From: Labilibaculum sp.
Lineage (GTDB): Bacteria; Bacteroidota; Bacteroidia; Bacteroidales; Marinifilaceae
Reading direction: 5' to 3'
Assembly (NCBI RefSeq): GCF_963664555.1
Contig: NZ_OY761461.1
Coordinates: 4,567,769 to 4,631,768 of the forward strand
Length of the DNA stretch: 64,000 bases
Positions 8,930 through 16,526 of this stretch are shown here, one piece after another; position 1 is the stretch's first letter, and every line of letters starts with the position of its first letter. The position numbers were made by a program, and so were the translations under genes. The notes below the pieces were generated by a model. It made no database searches, had not been told where the DNA came from, and saw only the letters and a program-made list of their open reading frames with translations.

Positions 8930-10084
8930 CTAATAATGGCATCGGGCACATTCCCGTCCTCCAATATCAGTAACTCTTACACTGTCAATAACTCCTGCAG
9001 TTAAATCTTCGTGCAGCTTTTTAAAGCCGTTGGCATAATATCCATTGGCCTGAAAATCAACAGCTGTTTTATCATGACAATCCAAACACCAACCCATCGA
9101 CAAATCTTCAACTTGCTTAATTACATGCATTTCTTCAACAAGGCCGTGACATTCCTGGCATTCTCTTTTACCAACATTGGCATGCTGGGCATGACTGAAA
9201 AAAACATGATCGGGTAATTGATGGATTCGAATCCATTCTACAGAAGTGTTATTTTCTATTGCCTTAATAATTTTGTTAATTTCGAATTTCCCTGAATTAG
9301 GTCCTTCCCTTACAATAACATGACAGTTCATACAAAGATTTACATGCGGAATTCCTGCCGATTTACTTTCATCAGCTGTTGTATGACAATATCTGCAATC
9401 AATTTTATTACCGGTAACATGAACTTTATGAGAAAATTTAATGGGCTGTGCAGGTTGGTAATTTTGTTTGCGTCCCAAAGCCATAGCTCCATCAGCCAAC
9501 ATGTTTATCTGGTATCCAAAGGCAAGTACAAAGATTAGTACTGGTATAAATTTATATTTGATTTTTTTAGTGAAGAACAAATCAATTAAGGCGATCGTAA
9601 TTAACGCACCCAAAAAGAAAAAAACAATCAGGTTATTTACCTTAGGTTTGGTTTCATGAAGGGTATCCTCCCTTAATTGAACGAGATATGCTTTAATGTA
9701 TCCAAGTTCTTCTTCCGAATAAGAATATCCTACATGGGATGCCTCCATTTTTTTCCCCAACGGACTCATCAATACAGATTTAAATTCTGCAATTGATTTA
9801 TCGGCGTAGGTTCCGGCAATATCCATCGCAGAAGGATTCCAATTCAGCGTATCGATGTATTCAATATTGTGGCAGGAAACACAGGATGTTACATCCGTTT
9901 TTATTCTGGTTAGACCTTTAAAAAGACGCTCGCCCCGTTTCTCAGAATTTAAGAAGTAATTAAAATGATGACCTTCTGTTTCAGCAACATGAGTGCTGTC
10001 AGCTTCAATTGCGAGAAGCGCAGGAGGACTAAATAACAGAAAAAGTATAATCAGGGCATAAAAAAATCCGTAGGGTTTACTCAT
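8930..10084 (-). CDS. actA: Alternative complex III subunit ActA, multiheme cytochrome c
   Basis: ActA is the multiheme c-type cytochrome that passes electrons out of the complex. The 384-residue protein has a signal peptide. An N-terminal cytochrome-c-like domain has one CxxCH (CVSCH at about 68-72), followed by a membrane helix (LIVFFFLGALITIALIDLFF, about 150-170). The C-terminal domain has five more CxxCH motifs: CRYCH, CMNCH, CQECH, CLDCH and CARCH. Six heme sites in all. It is the first gene of the operon, so the promoter should lie in the 400 bases upstream. I see only weak matches to the Bacteroidota promoter pattern there. Confidence 0.92.
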   Translation of the reverse strand: MSKPYGFFYALIILFLLFSPPALLAIEADSTHVAETEGHHFNYFLNSEKRGERLFKGLTRIKTDVTSCVSCHNIEYIDTLNWNPSAMDIAGTYADKSIAEFKSVLMSPLGKKMEASHVGYSYSEEELGYIKAYLVQLREDTLHETKPKVNNLIVFFFLGALITIALIDLFFTKKIKYKFIPVLIFVLAFGYQINMLADGAMALGRKQNYQPAQPIKFSHKVHVTGNKIDCRYCHTTADESKSAGIPHVNLCMNCHVIVREGPNSGKFEINKIIKAIENNTSVEWIRIHQLPDHVFFSHAQHANVGKRECQECHGLVEEMHVIKQVEDLSMGWCLDCHDKTAVDFQANGYYANGFKKLHEDLTAGVIDSVRVTDIGGRECARCHY

Positions 10085-10443
10085 AGGTAAGGTATTTGGT
10101 ACAGATTAAGGTTATATAATAGCCAATAATGAAAATACAAATCAAAATACGAAACCCTTATCTTCCAAATCCTACTACAATCGAAACATTCTATTTAAAG
10201 GCAGCTGAGCTCACTTTGTTCGTAACTTCCTCGCTCTCTACCAAATATAATAATTTAAACGAATAAATCATATTCATTCACATAATGAAATACAAGAGGA
10301 AGTCAGAATATATACAGACATATATGTCTTTTATTAATATTTACTAAGGATACATGATTATTAAAAAATTTGTGCAAAAGATGCAATTCAGAAATAAATT
10401 GAAAAGAGTGGTTTTAAGAACAATTTTTTCATCAGCCAAAATA
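10085..10443. other. Intergenic region upstream of the act operon
   Basis: No convincing gene. The minus strand next to actA should hold the operon promoter; a TATTTTG sequence near 10147-10153 resembles the -7 element with one base missing, but I see no matching -33 box. The rest is AT-rich without clear structure until the terminator hairpin before 10480. Confidence 0.4.
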
Positions 10444-10480
10444 AAAAACGGGCATTCTTTTAAAAGAATGCCCGTTGATA
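10444..10480 (-). terminator. Intrinsic terminator of the collagen-like gene
   Basis: A perfect palindrome, ACGGGCATTCTTTT facing AAAAGAATGCCCGT, lies 15-50 bases beyond the stop of the gene ending at 10495. On the minus strand it is followed by TTTTTATTTT. Stem strength and the T-run make this a convincing rho-independent terminator. Confidence 0.85.
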
Positions 10481-10494
10481 TTTTGGATTGTAAC

Positions 10495-11490
10495 CTATTC
10501 TACAATACCCATTTCCAATGCTGCAGCCTCAAAACTTATTTGATCATTTGCTTTAGACGTCATTTGATTAGCTAATTCACCAGTAATAATAACTGCTCTG
10601 TAATTAAAAGTTTCTTTTGAAAGTATTTCTTCCACATTTGCAAAAGTGAACAACTCACGCGCCATGTAACAGATATCCTGACCACCAAATCTAAATGATT
10701 CTGTCAGTAAATTCCCTGAAGTTGTTTTATTTGAATTTGGCAATAAAATTGCATGATCGTTTGCATCAATCCTATAAACTAAAACAACACCACTCTCAAC
10801 TACATTATCAGTAATCTTATCAGACAAAGATATTAATTGATCATATGCATAAAGCAAGTTCTTGTCCGCATTTAGAATCCACTGATTCTCCAATACACTA
10901 AACAAATAAGATTTCACATTGGCATTTCCATCGGCACCTTTCAATTCTAAACCAGCTCCCCAGTTTGTATCTCCTTCATCATTTGTTACTGCCGGGCCAT
11001 AAAGCACATAGCTTGTTTTATTAAGGTAAAAATCGCCTGTGTTTCCGATAGTGTTATCAGGAACACCTTCGCCGGAAAGTATTTTTGAACCATTTGTACC
11101 GTTGGTTCCATCAACACCATTAGTTCCATTGATACCATCAATACCATTAGTTCCATCAGCACCGTTAGTTCCATTGGTACCTTTTAAAGAAAACCCATCT
11201 GTATCTGTCCAATTATCTGCATTTACTTTAGGTCCGTACAACATTCCTGTTGCAACATCCAAATAATAATCGCTTGTTGTTCCAACTGTTGCTGCTGGTT
11301 CGCCTTCACCGCTATAAATAATGCTGCCATCGGTTCCTGCTGGTCCAACTTCTCCTGCTGCACCTTGTTCTCCTTTATCTCCTTTTGGCCCCAATAATCC
11401 AGCCTCACCATCGTCACCACTACATGAAACCATCGAAATACTTAGCGCCATAAAAGCGACTGCGAAAAAATAAAGTTTACTCGTTTTCAT
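10495..11490 (-). CDS. Collagen-like lipoprotein
   Basis: This 331-residue surface lipoprotein has the signal MALSISMVSCSGDD (lipobox Cys near 24). Two runs of collagen-type G-x-y triplets follow: GEAGLLGPKGDKGEQGAAGE and, later, about ten GTNG/GIDG/GVDG triplets. Each run is followed by a repeated module: a GEG-P stretch, DYYLD or DFYLN, and LYGPK or LYGPA, then a tryptophan-containing loop and LKG. The C-terminal 130 residues form a separate domain without a recognised family. Collagen-like repeats in Bacteroidota lipoproteins are usually exported to the cell surface; the function here is unknown. It has its own terminator. Confidence 0.8.
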   Translation of the reverse strand: MKTSKLYFFAVAFMALSISMVSCSGDDGEAGLLGPKGDKGEQGAAGEVGPAGTDGSIIYSGEGEPAATVGTTSDYYLDVATGMLYGPKVNADNWTDTDGFSLKGTNGTNGADGTNGIDGINGTNGVDGTNGTNGSKILSGEGVPDNTIGNTGDFYLNKTSYVLYGPAVTNDEGDTNWGAGLELKGADGNANVKSYLFSVLENQWILNADKNLLYAYDQLISLSDKITDNVVESGVVLVYRIDANDHAILLPNSNKTTSGNLLTESFRFGGQDICYMARELFTFANVEEILSKETFNYRAVIITGELANQMTSKANDQISFEAAALEMGIVE

Positions 11491-11572
11491 TTTTTTTGTA
11501 AATTTGAAATGATTAATAATTTGGAATTAAAAAGATCTTGCGTGATGTTTAATTCCTTTTAATTATGTATTT

Positions 11573-11592
11573 CCGGAGGCTGTAACCTCCGG
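11573..11592. terminator. Hairpin between the Yip1 gene and the collagen-like gene
   Basis: CCGGAGG (11573-11579) faces CCTCCGG (11586-11592) with a six-base loop, 5 bases beyond the stop of the Yip1 gene. On the plus strand it is followed by ATTTTTAA; on the minus strand, the direction of the genes, the T-run is weak. It is a likely 3' end of the 14611-11597 operon. Confidence 0.55.
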
Positions 11593-11596
11593 ATTT

Positions 11597-12190
11597 TTAA
11601 TATGTACTTAAGCCTGCTGAAAGAAGAACTACTCCAATTGCTAAGGAGGCCAAAACGGACACTCCAATGACTAAGATCAGACTAACAATAAAGTAGCTTG
11701 TTTTTTTTTCCTCACATACCTTTGTTATGGGAACAAAACCAATATATAAAATATACAAACTGTATAAGCCAGCCAGTAAAGCCAAGATGGTTAGACTTGG
11801 AAGAATGTAAAAAACTCCCGCAAGCCAAATTGGCGTATAAGAATAGGCTACCAGTTTAATTGCATTGAAAAAGCTTACTTGAGTATCGAAAGAAGGTGCC
11901 AGCTTATGAATACAGAATGCACTTAGGAAAACACCTAAAAATGCGCCTAAAAAAGCAAGAATCGCCTGATGAAGTCCCCAGCTAAAAGAAGCAACTTTAA
12001 AATAACTCCCCAAACCTATTAATCCATACCCAATAAAAGAGGCTATGGTAGGAATTAAAACCAAAGGAAGTACATAGGATAACAAAAAATCTTTCTGGTC
12101 AGTTTGCTCATGACTAATCTTCGCCCATGCTTCTTTCGGCTGAAGGATAACCAGTTTTACTCTATCGATTAAATATTCAATATTTATCAT
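11597..12190 (-). CDS. Yip1-domain membrane protein
   Basis: This 197-residue protein has five to six hydrophobic segments. The N-terminal motif RVKLVILQPKEAWAKI is typical of bacterial Yip1/YIP1-domain proteins, as are the later YSYTPIWLAGVFYILP segment and the small-residue C-terminal helix. Molecular function in bacteria is not established. It starts 15 bases after the AIM24-family gene and is the last gene of a four-gene minus-strand unit (14611 to 11597), so it is likely co-transcribed with the DUF3592 and secreted-protein genes. Confidence 0.8.
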   Translation of the reverse strand: MINIEYLIDRVKLVILQPKEAWAKISHEQTDQKDFLLSYVLPLVLIPTIASFIGYGLIGLGSYFKVASFSWGLHQAILAFLGAFLGVFLSAFCIHKLAPSFDTQVSFFNAIKLVAYSYTPIWLAGVFYILPSLTILALLAGLYSLYILYIGFVPITKVCEEKKTSYFIVSLILVIGVSVLASLAIGVVLLSAGLSTY

Positions 12191-12205
12191 GATTTCAGAA
12201 TTTAA

Positions 12206-12976
12206 TTATGATTCCAATAAACTCTGTAAAATCCCGTTACTACCTTCTTTCCGACTATTAGAACCTCCTGTTGATAATTGATTGATTAACTTACTAATTG
12301 GCATGGATTGCAGCCATACTTTTCCCGTTCCCTGAAGAGTTGCCAGAAATAAACCTTCCCCTCCAAAAACCATCGATTTCAAATTCCCTGCCTGTTGAAT
12401 ACTAAAATCAATACCTTCCTGAAAACCAACAACGCATCCTGTATCCACCCTCATTGTTTCTCCGTTCAAATCATGCTCTATAAGTGTTCCTCCGGCATGG
12501 ATAAAAGCATTTCCATCGCCTTGTAATTTCTGAAGAATAAATCCTTCACCGCCAAAGAATCCGGCTCCCAGTTTACGATTAAAGTGCATGCTGATTTTTG
12601 TTCCTAATGCAGCACACAAAAAAGCATCACGCTGTACAATCACAGTTCCACCTAATTGCTCTAAATCAATAGGAACAATAGTTCCAGGATATGGCGCGGC
12701 AAAAGCAACCTGACTTTTTCCTGTTCCCCGATGCGTAAAATGTGTAATAAATATTGACTCCCCGGTAATTTTTCTGGATGCAGCCGAGAGTAATTTCCCG
12801 AAAATTCCTTTATCCGGCTCTGAACCATCTCCCATCTTCGCCTGAAAATCAATCCCTTCTTTCATATATAACATTGCTCCGGCTTCGGCAATTACTGTTT
12901 CATTTGGATCCAATTCAATCTCTACCAACTGAATATCGTGTCCTATAATCTTATAATCTATTTCGTGTGATTTCAT
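12206..12976 (-). CDS. TIGR00266/AIM24 family protein
   Basis: This 256-residue protein of the AIM24/TIGR00266 family is predicted to fold as repeated beta-sandwich or cupin-like layers. Family signatures are ELDPNETVIAEAGAMLYM near the N-terminus, GESIFITHFTH in the middle, then GGEGFILQKLQGDGNAFIHA and GGEGLFLATLQGTGKVWLQS, two copies of a G-rich repeat. No signal peptide or membrane helix, so probably cytoplasmic. The role is unknown. It often sits beside small membrane proteins, as here, between DUF3592 and Yip1 genes. Confidence 0.85.
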   Translation of the reverse strand: MKSHEIDYKIIGHDIQLVEIELDPNETVIAEAGAMLYMKEGIDFQAKMGDGSEPDKGIFGKLLSAASRKITGESIFITHFTHRGTGKSQVAFAAPYPGTIVPIDLEQLGGTVIVQRDAFLCAALGTKISMHFNRKLGAGFFGGEGFILQKLQGDGNAFIHAGGTLIEHDLNGETMRVDTGCVVGFQEGIDFSIQQAGNLKSMVFGGEGLFLATLQGTGKVWLQSMPISKLINQLSTGGSNSRKEGSNGILQSLLES

Positions 12977-13027
12977 GATTTCTGTATTTATAATTTGGTG
13001 ATATTAATTATCTAATTCTTTTCTATT

Positions 13028-13546
13028 TCAATTCCTTGATCCTAAAAACAATGCCAAAACAAACACTCCAATTTTTTTAACAAACTGCCACAACATGAGA
13101 ACTCCTATTAAACAAAACAGTAAAGGACCGTAAGTAATCAAATAAGTAAAAAAATTGGGGCCAGGTTCAAGCAAGGAAGCATCAGGCAATTCCGGATCAT
13201 AATAAACAGTAACTGATTTCCCTTCTGCATATTTCTGAATATCTTTTTTTGCACTTGATGCACTGCTGCTGCTTCCATCAACAGTAGAAATTCTATTTCC
13301 AGAATACTCCTTCCCCTCTACAACATATGTGTAAACAATATTGGAAGCATACATTTTTGTTCCATCACTTATCGATGTGCTAATATCCGCTAAAGTAACC
13401 ATGCCTTCAACAGCTGGCCAAGACTTTGAGGCATTTGCCTCTTCAACAATAGTTTGGCTGATATTTTTATAAAAAAACCAACCTCCCATAATAAATGCTG
13501 CTGCAAAAATTAGTGCAGCAACCGATGAACTTTGCTTGTTTTCCAT
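13028..13546 (-). CDS. DUF3592 membrane protein
   Basis: This 172-residue protein has an N-terminal membrane helix (SVAALIFAAAFIMGGWFFY) and two at the C-terminus (LITYGPLLFCLIGVLMLW and IGVFVLALFLG). Between them is a beta-rich domain with SWPAVEGMV, YTYVVEGKEYSGNRI and VTVYYDPELPDASLLEPG, the standard DUF3592 pattern. A serine-rich insert (SSSSASSAKK) sits in the loop. It lies 12 bases after the gene at 13559, so is translationally linked. Function unknown. Confidence 0.85.
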   Translation of the reverse strand: MENKQSSSVAALIFAAAFIMGGWFFYKNISQTIVEEANASKSWPAVEGMVTLADISTSISDGTKMYASNIVYTYVVEGKEYSGNRISTVDGSSSSASSAKKDIQKYAEGKSVTVYYDPELPDASLLEPGPNFFTYLITYGPLLFCLIGVLMLWQFVKKIGVFVLALFLGSRN

Positions 13547-13558
13547 AGTATCTATTTT

Positions 13559-14611
13559 TTAAAAATTAAAAGCATCCATTAGTTGAAGCATCTCTGGTTT
13601 CGTCTGAACAGAACTGGACACAAGTATTATATATGTATCGTAATTTGGAATTTCGATGATTAAAGAAATGCCTTCATCTCCTTCCATTTTACCATACATA
13701 CAGTTTCTCCCACTGTGTGTAAAGATTTCAAGATTTCCTCCCTGATCAGGATTGCCATTTTTACGTGAAGTTGCAGCTACTCCCAAATTGCCATTCATTC
13801 CTTTCATGAACATGGCACTATAGGTTCCCTCCATATTCATTACCATCATTTTTCGGTAATTATTGAAGCTGAAACCATTTGCTATTTTCTGAAACTTCTC
13901 ATAAGGATACTTTACAGGAACTAAATCTATTGCTTCATCGCCATCATCACCACGATCATCGTTAAAAGCATCACTCATACCTCCAAATATCTCCTGCTGA
14001 TATTGATCCTGATCTTCGTATTTAATATTAGAAGGAGGAGTAAATTTTGAGGCAGACACAGAAATATTTTTGTCAAACCCGGCAGCTGTTTCGATCGATT
14101 CAATACCTAATATTTTTGCTTCTGATTTTAATGTAACACCTTCATAAATCCAACATTTAGCGCCCATTAATTTTACAACTTCACACTCATTCCCCAAAAC
14201 ATTTTCTTTACCAACAATCTCGCCGCCAAAAGCTTCCAACAGATCTTTTCCCATCTTCTTCTTTTCTGCATCGGTCATATTATCAGTGATATCCTGAAAA
14301 GGAACAGTTCCTTTCTGCCCTTTGTTTTCAATTAAGTTGGCATTCCAAAATTTACCGTCTTTAATAATCGAGATATCATGCGTTTTTGTTTCACTCTTAA
14401 TTCCAAACATTTTAGTTACGCTTACCGATTTGGTTTCCGTAAAAGATGAATTCCCATAGTTGTCCCACCAAACAGACTTGGTGCCAGTAGTATTTCCGCT
14501 GAGTTGATACTCAATATGCCCTGATTTGATGGCATATATTTGACTCTTTTGCTGAGCAGTCACAACAAAGGTCATTAGTAAATAGCTTACGATCAGAATT
14601 ATTTGTTTCAT
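13559..14611 (-). CDS. Secreted protein of unknown function, paralog of the lipoprotein at 15822
   Basis: About 350 residues. I chose the ATG at 14611 (MKQIILIVSYLLMTFVVTAQ, a clean signal peptide) over a GTG at 14638. The N-terminal 200 residues match the lipoprotein encoded at 15822-16484: SGHIEYQLSG against SGIVHYETSISG, FGGEIVGKENVLGNECEV against MGGVQLGNEKILGHDCEV, and CWIYEGVTLKSEA against QWIYKGLSLKAVT. The C-terminal part, with an acidic stretch (DDRGDDGDEAID) and a beta-rich end, is unique to this copy. It opens the operon with DUF3592, AIM24 and Yip1 genes. No known catalytic motif. Confidence 0.75.
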   Translation of the reverse strand: MKQIILIVSYLLMTFVVTAQQKSQIYAIKSGHIEYQLSGNTTGTKSVWWDNYGNSSFTETKSVSVTKMFGIKSETKTHDISIIKDGKFWNANLIENKGQKGTVPFQDITDNMTDAEKKKMGKDLLEAFGGEIVGKENVLGNECEVVKLMGAKCWIYEGVTLKSEAKILGIESIETAAGFDKNISVSASKFTPPSNIKYEDQDQYQQEIFGGMSDAFNDDRGDDGDEAIDLVPVKYPYEKFQKIANGFSFNNYRKMMVMNMEGTYSAMFMKGMNGNLGVAATSRKNGNPDQGGNLEIFTHSGRNCMYGKMEGDEGISLIIEIPNYDTYIILVSSSVQTKPEMLQLMDAFNF

Positions 14612-14628
14612 GTGTCTAAATTTGTTTT

Positions 14629-14830
14629 TTATTGCCACATGGAACTCGCCAACTTAGTCATCCTCGTGTGTGAGAAAAGTCTTCTCATAGCGCGTTTCAT
14701 ATGATTATAATTTTAAGTTTTTGTCATATAGCCTGTCCCAAACATATTTCGGGAGAACTTACCAAGCTGGAATAATCACCCTGCTGTATGTCAAAACACC
14801 TTGACATGGACGTTTCATCGGTTAATGGAT
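14629..14830 (-). repeat. Two further copies of the stem-loop repeat, each with a tiny ORF
   Basis: On the minus strand, one copy starts ATGAAACGTCC at 14818 with stem TGTCAA/TTGACA, continues GGGTGATTATTCCAGC and stops TGGTAA at 14759 (19-residue frame, MKRPCQGVLT to PAW). The next starts ATGAAACGCGC at 14700 with stem TGAGAA/TTCTCA, then CACACGAGGATGACT, and stops at 14629 (23-residue frame, MKRAMRRL to SMWQ). Each copy repeats the same frame, the same starting MKR, and a Trp near the stop, but with different stem bases. The element fills the leader region of the gene starting at 14611. Confidence 0.6.
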
Positions 14831-15004
14831 TTGAATGAAATGCACTTGTTTGATTGCGAGTTTTAACAAAAATTAGATGATTGAGCTTTACCTGAAATAC
14901 TTCCTGTCGGGAACTTTTTTATTATGGTTGAATGGTTGTAAAGTGAATTGGTTGATTGCCCCAAACAGGAAGTACTAACTAAATGTATGTAGTTAAATAA
15001 AACT

Positions 15005-15538
15005 CTAGAAATGGTATAACAATCCTACCCCTGCTGACAAGAAATTTGAACCGCCAATGGTATACTTCAAATCTGCATTGAAATACATTTTATCGGACAA
15101 TGCAAAGCGACTGCCAACACCAATATTCACACCAATATCACTTCCTGAAGCATCCAAATCTGACATGCCTCCAAGAAAATCGTCGAACTCACTTGATCCT
15201 GAACTTACTCCATCCATTTTAAATTTCCAGAAAGTAACATTCAAACCTCCAATACCATAAAAAGTCATACTTTCGTCAGTAGAGAAAACGTAATGCGCAT
15301 CGAAATCCAATGTTGACCAATTCACATTATTTTTCTTTAAATAGTAAGTGAACGCAGGGGCAATTTCCCATGTATCACTTGCTAAATAAACTCCTTTAGC
15401 AGATATACCAAGAGTGCTGATATCCGTTGCATATCCAAGACCTGCTCCGGCCATAATTTTTGAGTCTTGTGCTTTGCTTGTTAAACTGAAAAATACTGTA
15501 AGCACAGCAGCGATAACTAAAACAAATTTGTTTTTCAT
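15005..15538 (-). CDS. Outer-membrane beta-barrel protein
   Basis: About 177 residues from the ATG at 15538 (MKNKFVLVIAAVLTVFFSLTSKAQ, signal peptide). An upstream in-frame start at 15601 would mask the signal. The mature part has alternating hydrophobic strands with IMAGAGLGYATD, GISAKGVYL, TFYGIGGLNVTFW, IGVNIGVGSRFAL and YFNADLKYTIGG, ending in FLSAGVGLLYHF with a terminal Phe. This is the pattern of the small OmpW/OmpA-type porin barrels of Bacteroidota. No binding function can be deduced. It lies downstream of a repeat copy. Confidence 0.8.
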   Translation of the reverse strand: MKNKFVLVIAAVLTVFFSLTSKAQDSKIMAGAGLGYATDISTLGISAKGVYLASDTWEIAPAFTYYLKKNNVNWSTLDFDAHYVFSTDESMTFYGIGGLNVTFWKFKMDGVSSGSSEFDDFLGGMSDLDASGSDIGVNIGVGSRFALSDKMYFNADLKYTIGGSNFLSAGVGLLYHF

Positions 15539-15744
15539 TTTTTTACTTTTTTTACTGATTATTAATTTTTGATTGAGATTATAAAATTTCCACTTCAACA
15601 TTTATCCATACTGATGTTTCCATATCAAAACCTGCAGGTACAGCAACTGTTTCTGTGAGATTAATTTTCAGATTTTATTGAAATTATTTACAATGTAATT
15701 AGGCCGTTCCCGAGACTAAGCAACTTCTATTTAACTGCCTTGCG

Positions 15745-15815
15745 AAATCCACCATGCTGGAATAATAATCTTCCCGTGTGTCAAAATCACTTTTCACATA
15801 GTCGACTCCTATAAT
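15745..15815 (-). repeat. Degenerate fifth copy of the stem-loop repeat
   Basis: On the minus strand, CTATGTGAAAAGTGATTTTGA carries a stem TGTGAAAA/TTTTGACA with one mismatch, followed by CACACGGGAAGATTATTATTC and CAGCATGGTGG. This matches the 14759-14818 copy, including the frame for VILTHGKIIIPAW, but the ATG is followed at once by a stop and the terminal stop after the Trp codon is lost. It is in the leader region of the beta-barrel gene. Confidence 0.5.
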
Positions 15816-15821
15816 TATAAT

Positions 15822-16484
15822 TTACAGATCAGTAATATCCTTGTGAGGAAAATTAGGAAGCTCGAAATAGCTGTATGCAACCGAAACTTCAAATTTGACA
15901 CTTGTTGCTTCCTTTATTATGGTGATTCCCGCCATATTTGTTACTGCTTTCAGACTTAGACCTTTGTAAATCCACTGTCTAACTCCAAGCAAACCCCAAA
16001 CTTCACAGTCGTGACCCAATATTTTCTCATTACCCAATTGAACTCCTCCCATACTTACCATTGTCTCCTTCGCTGCTTCCAATGCATCTAAATTATTCTG
16101 GCGCATGTAATCAATTAGAGGATCTTCTTTGGTATAAATTATACTGTTTTTATAATCAACCGAATAAAGTTTCTCATTATCAATTTTATAGGCACTACGG
16201 GCATTCGTAGTTGTCGATTCTTCTACTCCATTAACATTAACGATGGTAATTGTTTCCGATTTATCCTCAAAACTCATCTCCAGAGCACCCCATTTTTTGA
16301 AATACAAATCTTCTGTGCCTGATCCATTCATATATGGGCCGGATATTGAAGTTTCGTAGTGCACAATACCCGATTCCACATTATAACGCTTGATGTCCTT
16401 ACTCTGTAAATCATCATCTTTATCACATGAAACAATGACTGAAACAAAAAATAAAATACTTAGATACTTTACTATATTTTTCAT
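15822..16484 (-). CDS. Lipoprotein paralogous to the secreted protein at 13559
   Basis: This 220-residue lipoprotein (signal ILFFVSVIVSCDKDDD) has a single domain matching the N-terminal half of the protein at 13559-14611. Shared features are a beta-rich start, a central helical part containing a GG-G-E--LG--CEVW-L-G sequence, and WIYKGLSLKA. The pair is separated by one beta-barrel gene. It follows the OmpA-domain gene by 42 bases and may be co-transcribed with it. No function is known to me. Confidence 0.75.
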   Translation of the reverse strand: MKNIVKYLSILFFVSVIVSCDKDDDLQSKDIKRYNVESGIVHYETSISGPYMNGSGTEDLYFKKWGALEMSFEDKSETITIVNVNGVEESTTTNARSAYKIDNEKLYSVDYKNSIIYTKEDPLIDYMRQNNLDALEAAKETMVSMGGVQLGNEKILGHDCEVWGLLGVRQWIYKGLSLKAVTNMAGITIIKEATSVKFEVSVAYSYFELPNFPHKDITDL

Positions 16485-16526
16485 AATTCAAATTGGTATT
16501 TGTTTAAATCGTTCTTAAAATTTTAA

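Noticed and set aside
10986..11420. Frames in both strands within the collagen-like gene (e.g. Met/Leu-rich or Pro/Leu-rich)
   Set aside because: These are shadows of the G-x-y repeat in other frames.
14898..14974. TACTTCCTGT and ACAGGAAGTA inverted repeat with a ~57-base loop behind the beta-barrel gene
   Set aside because: Loop too long for a normal terminator and no supporting context; noted only.
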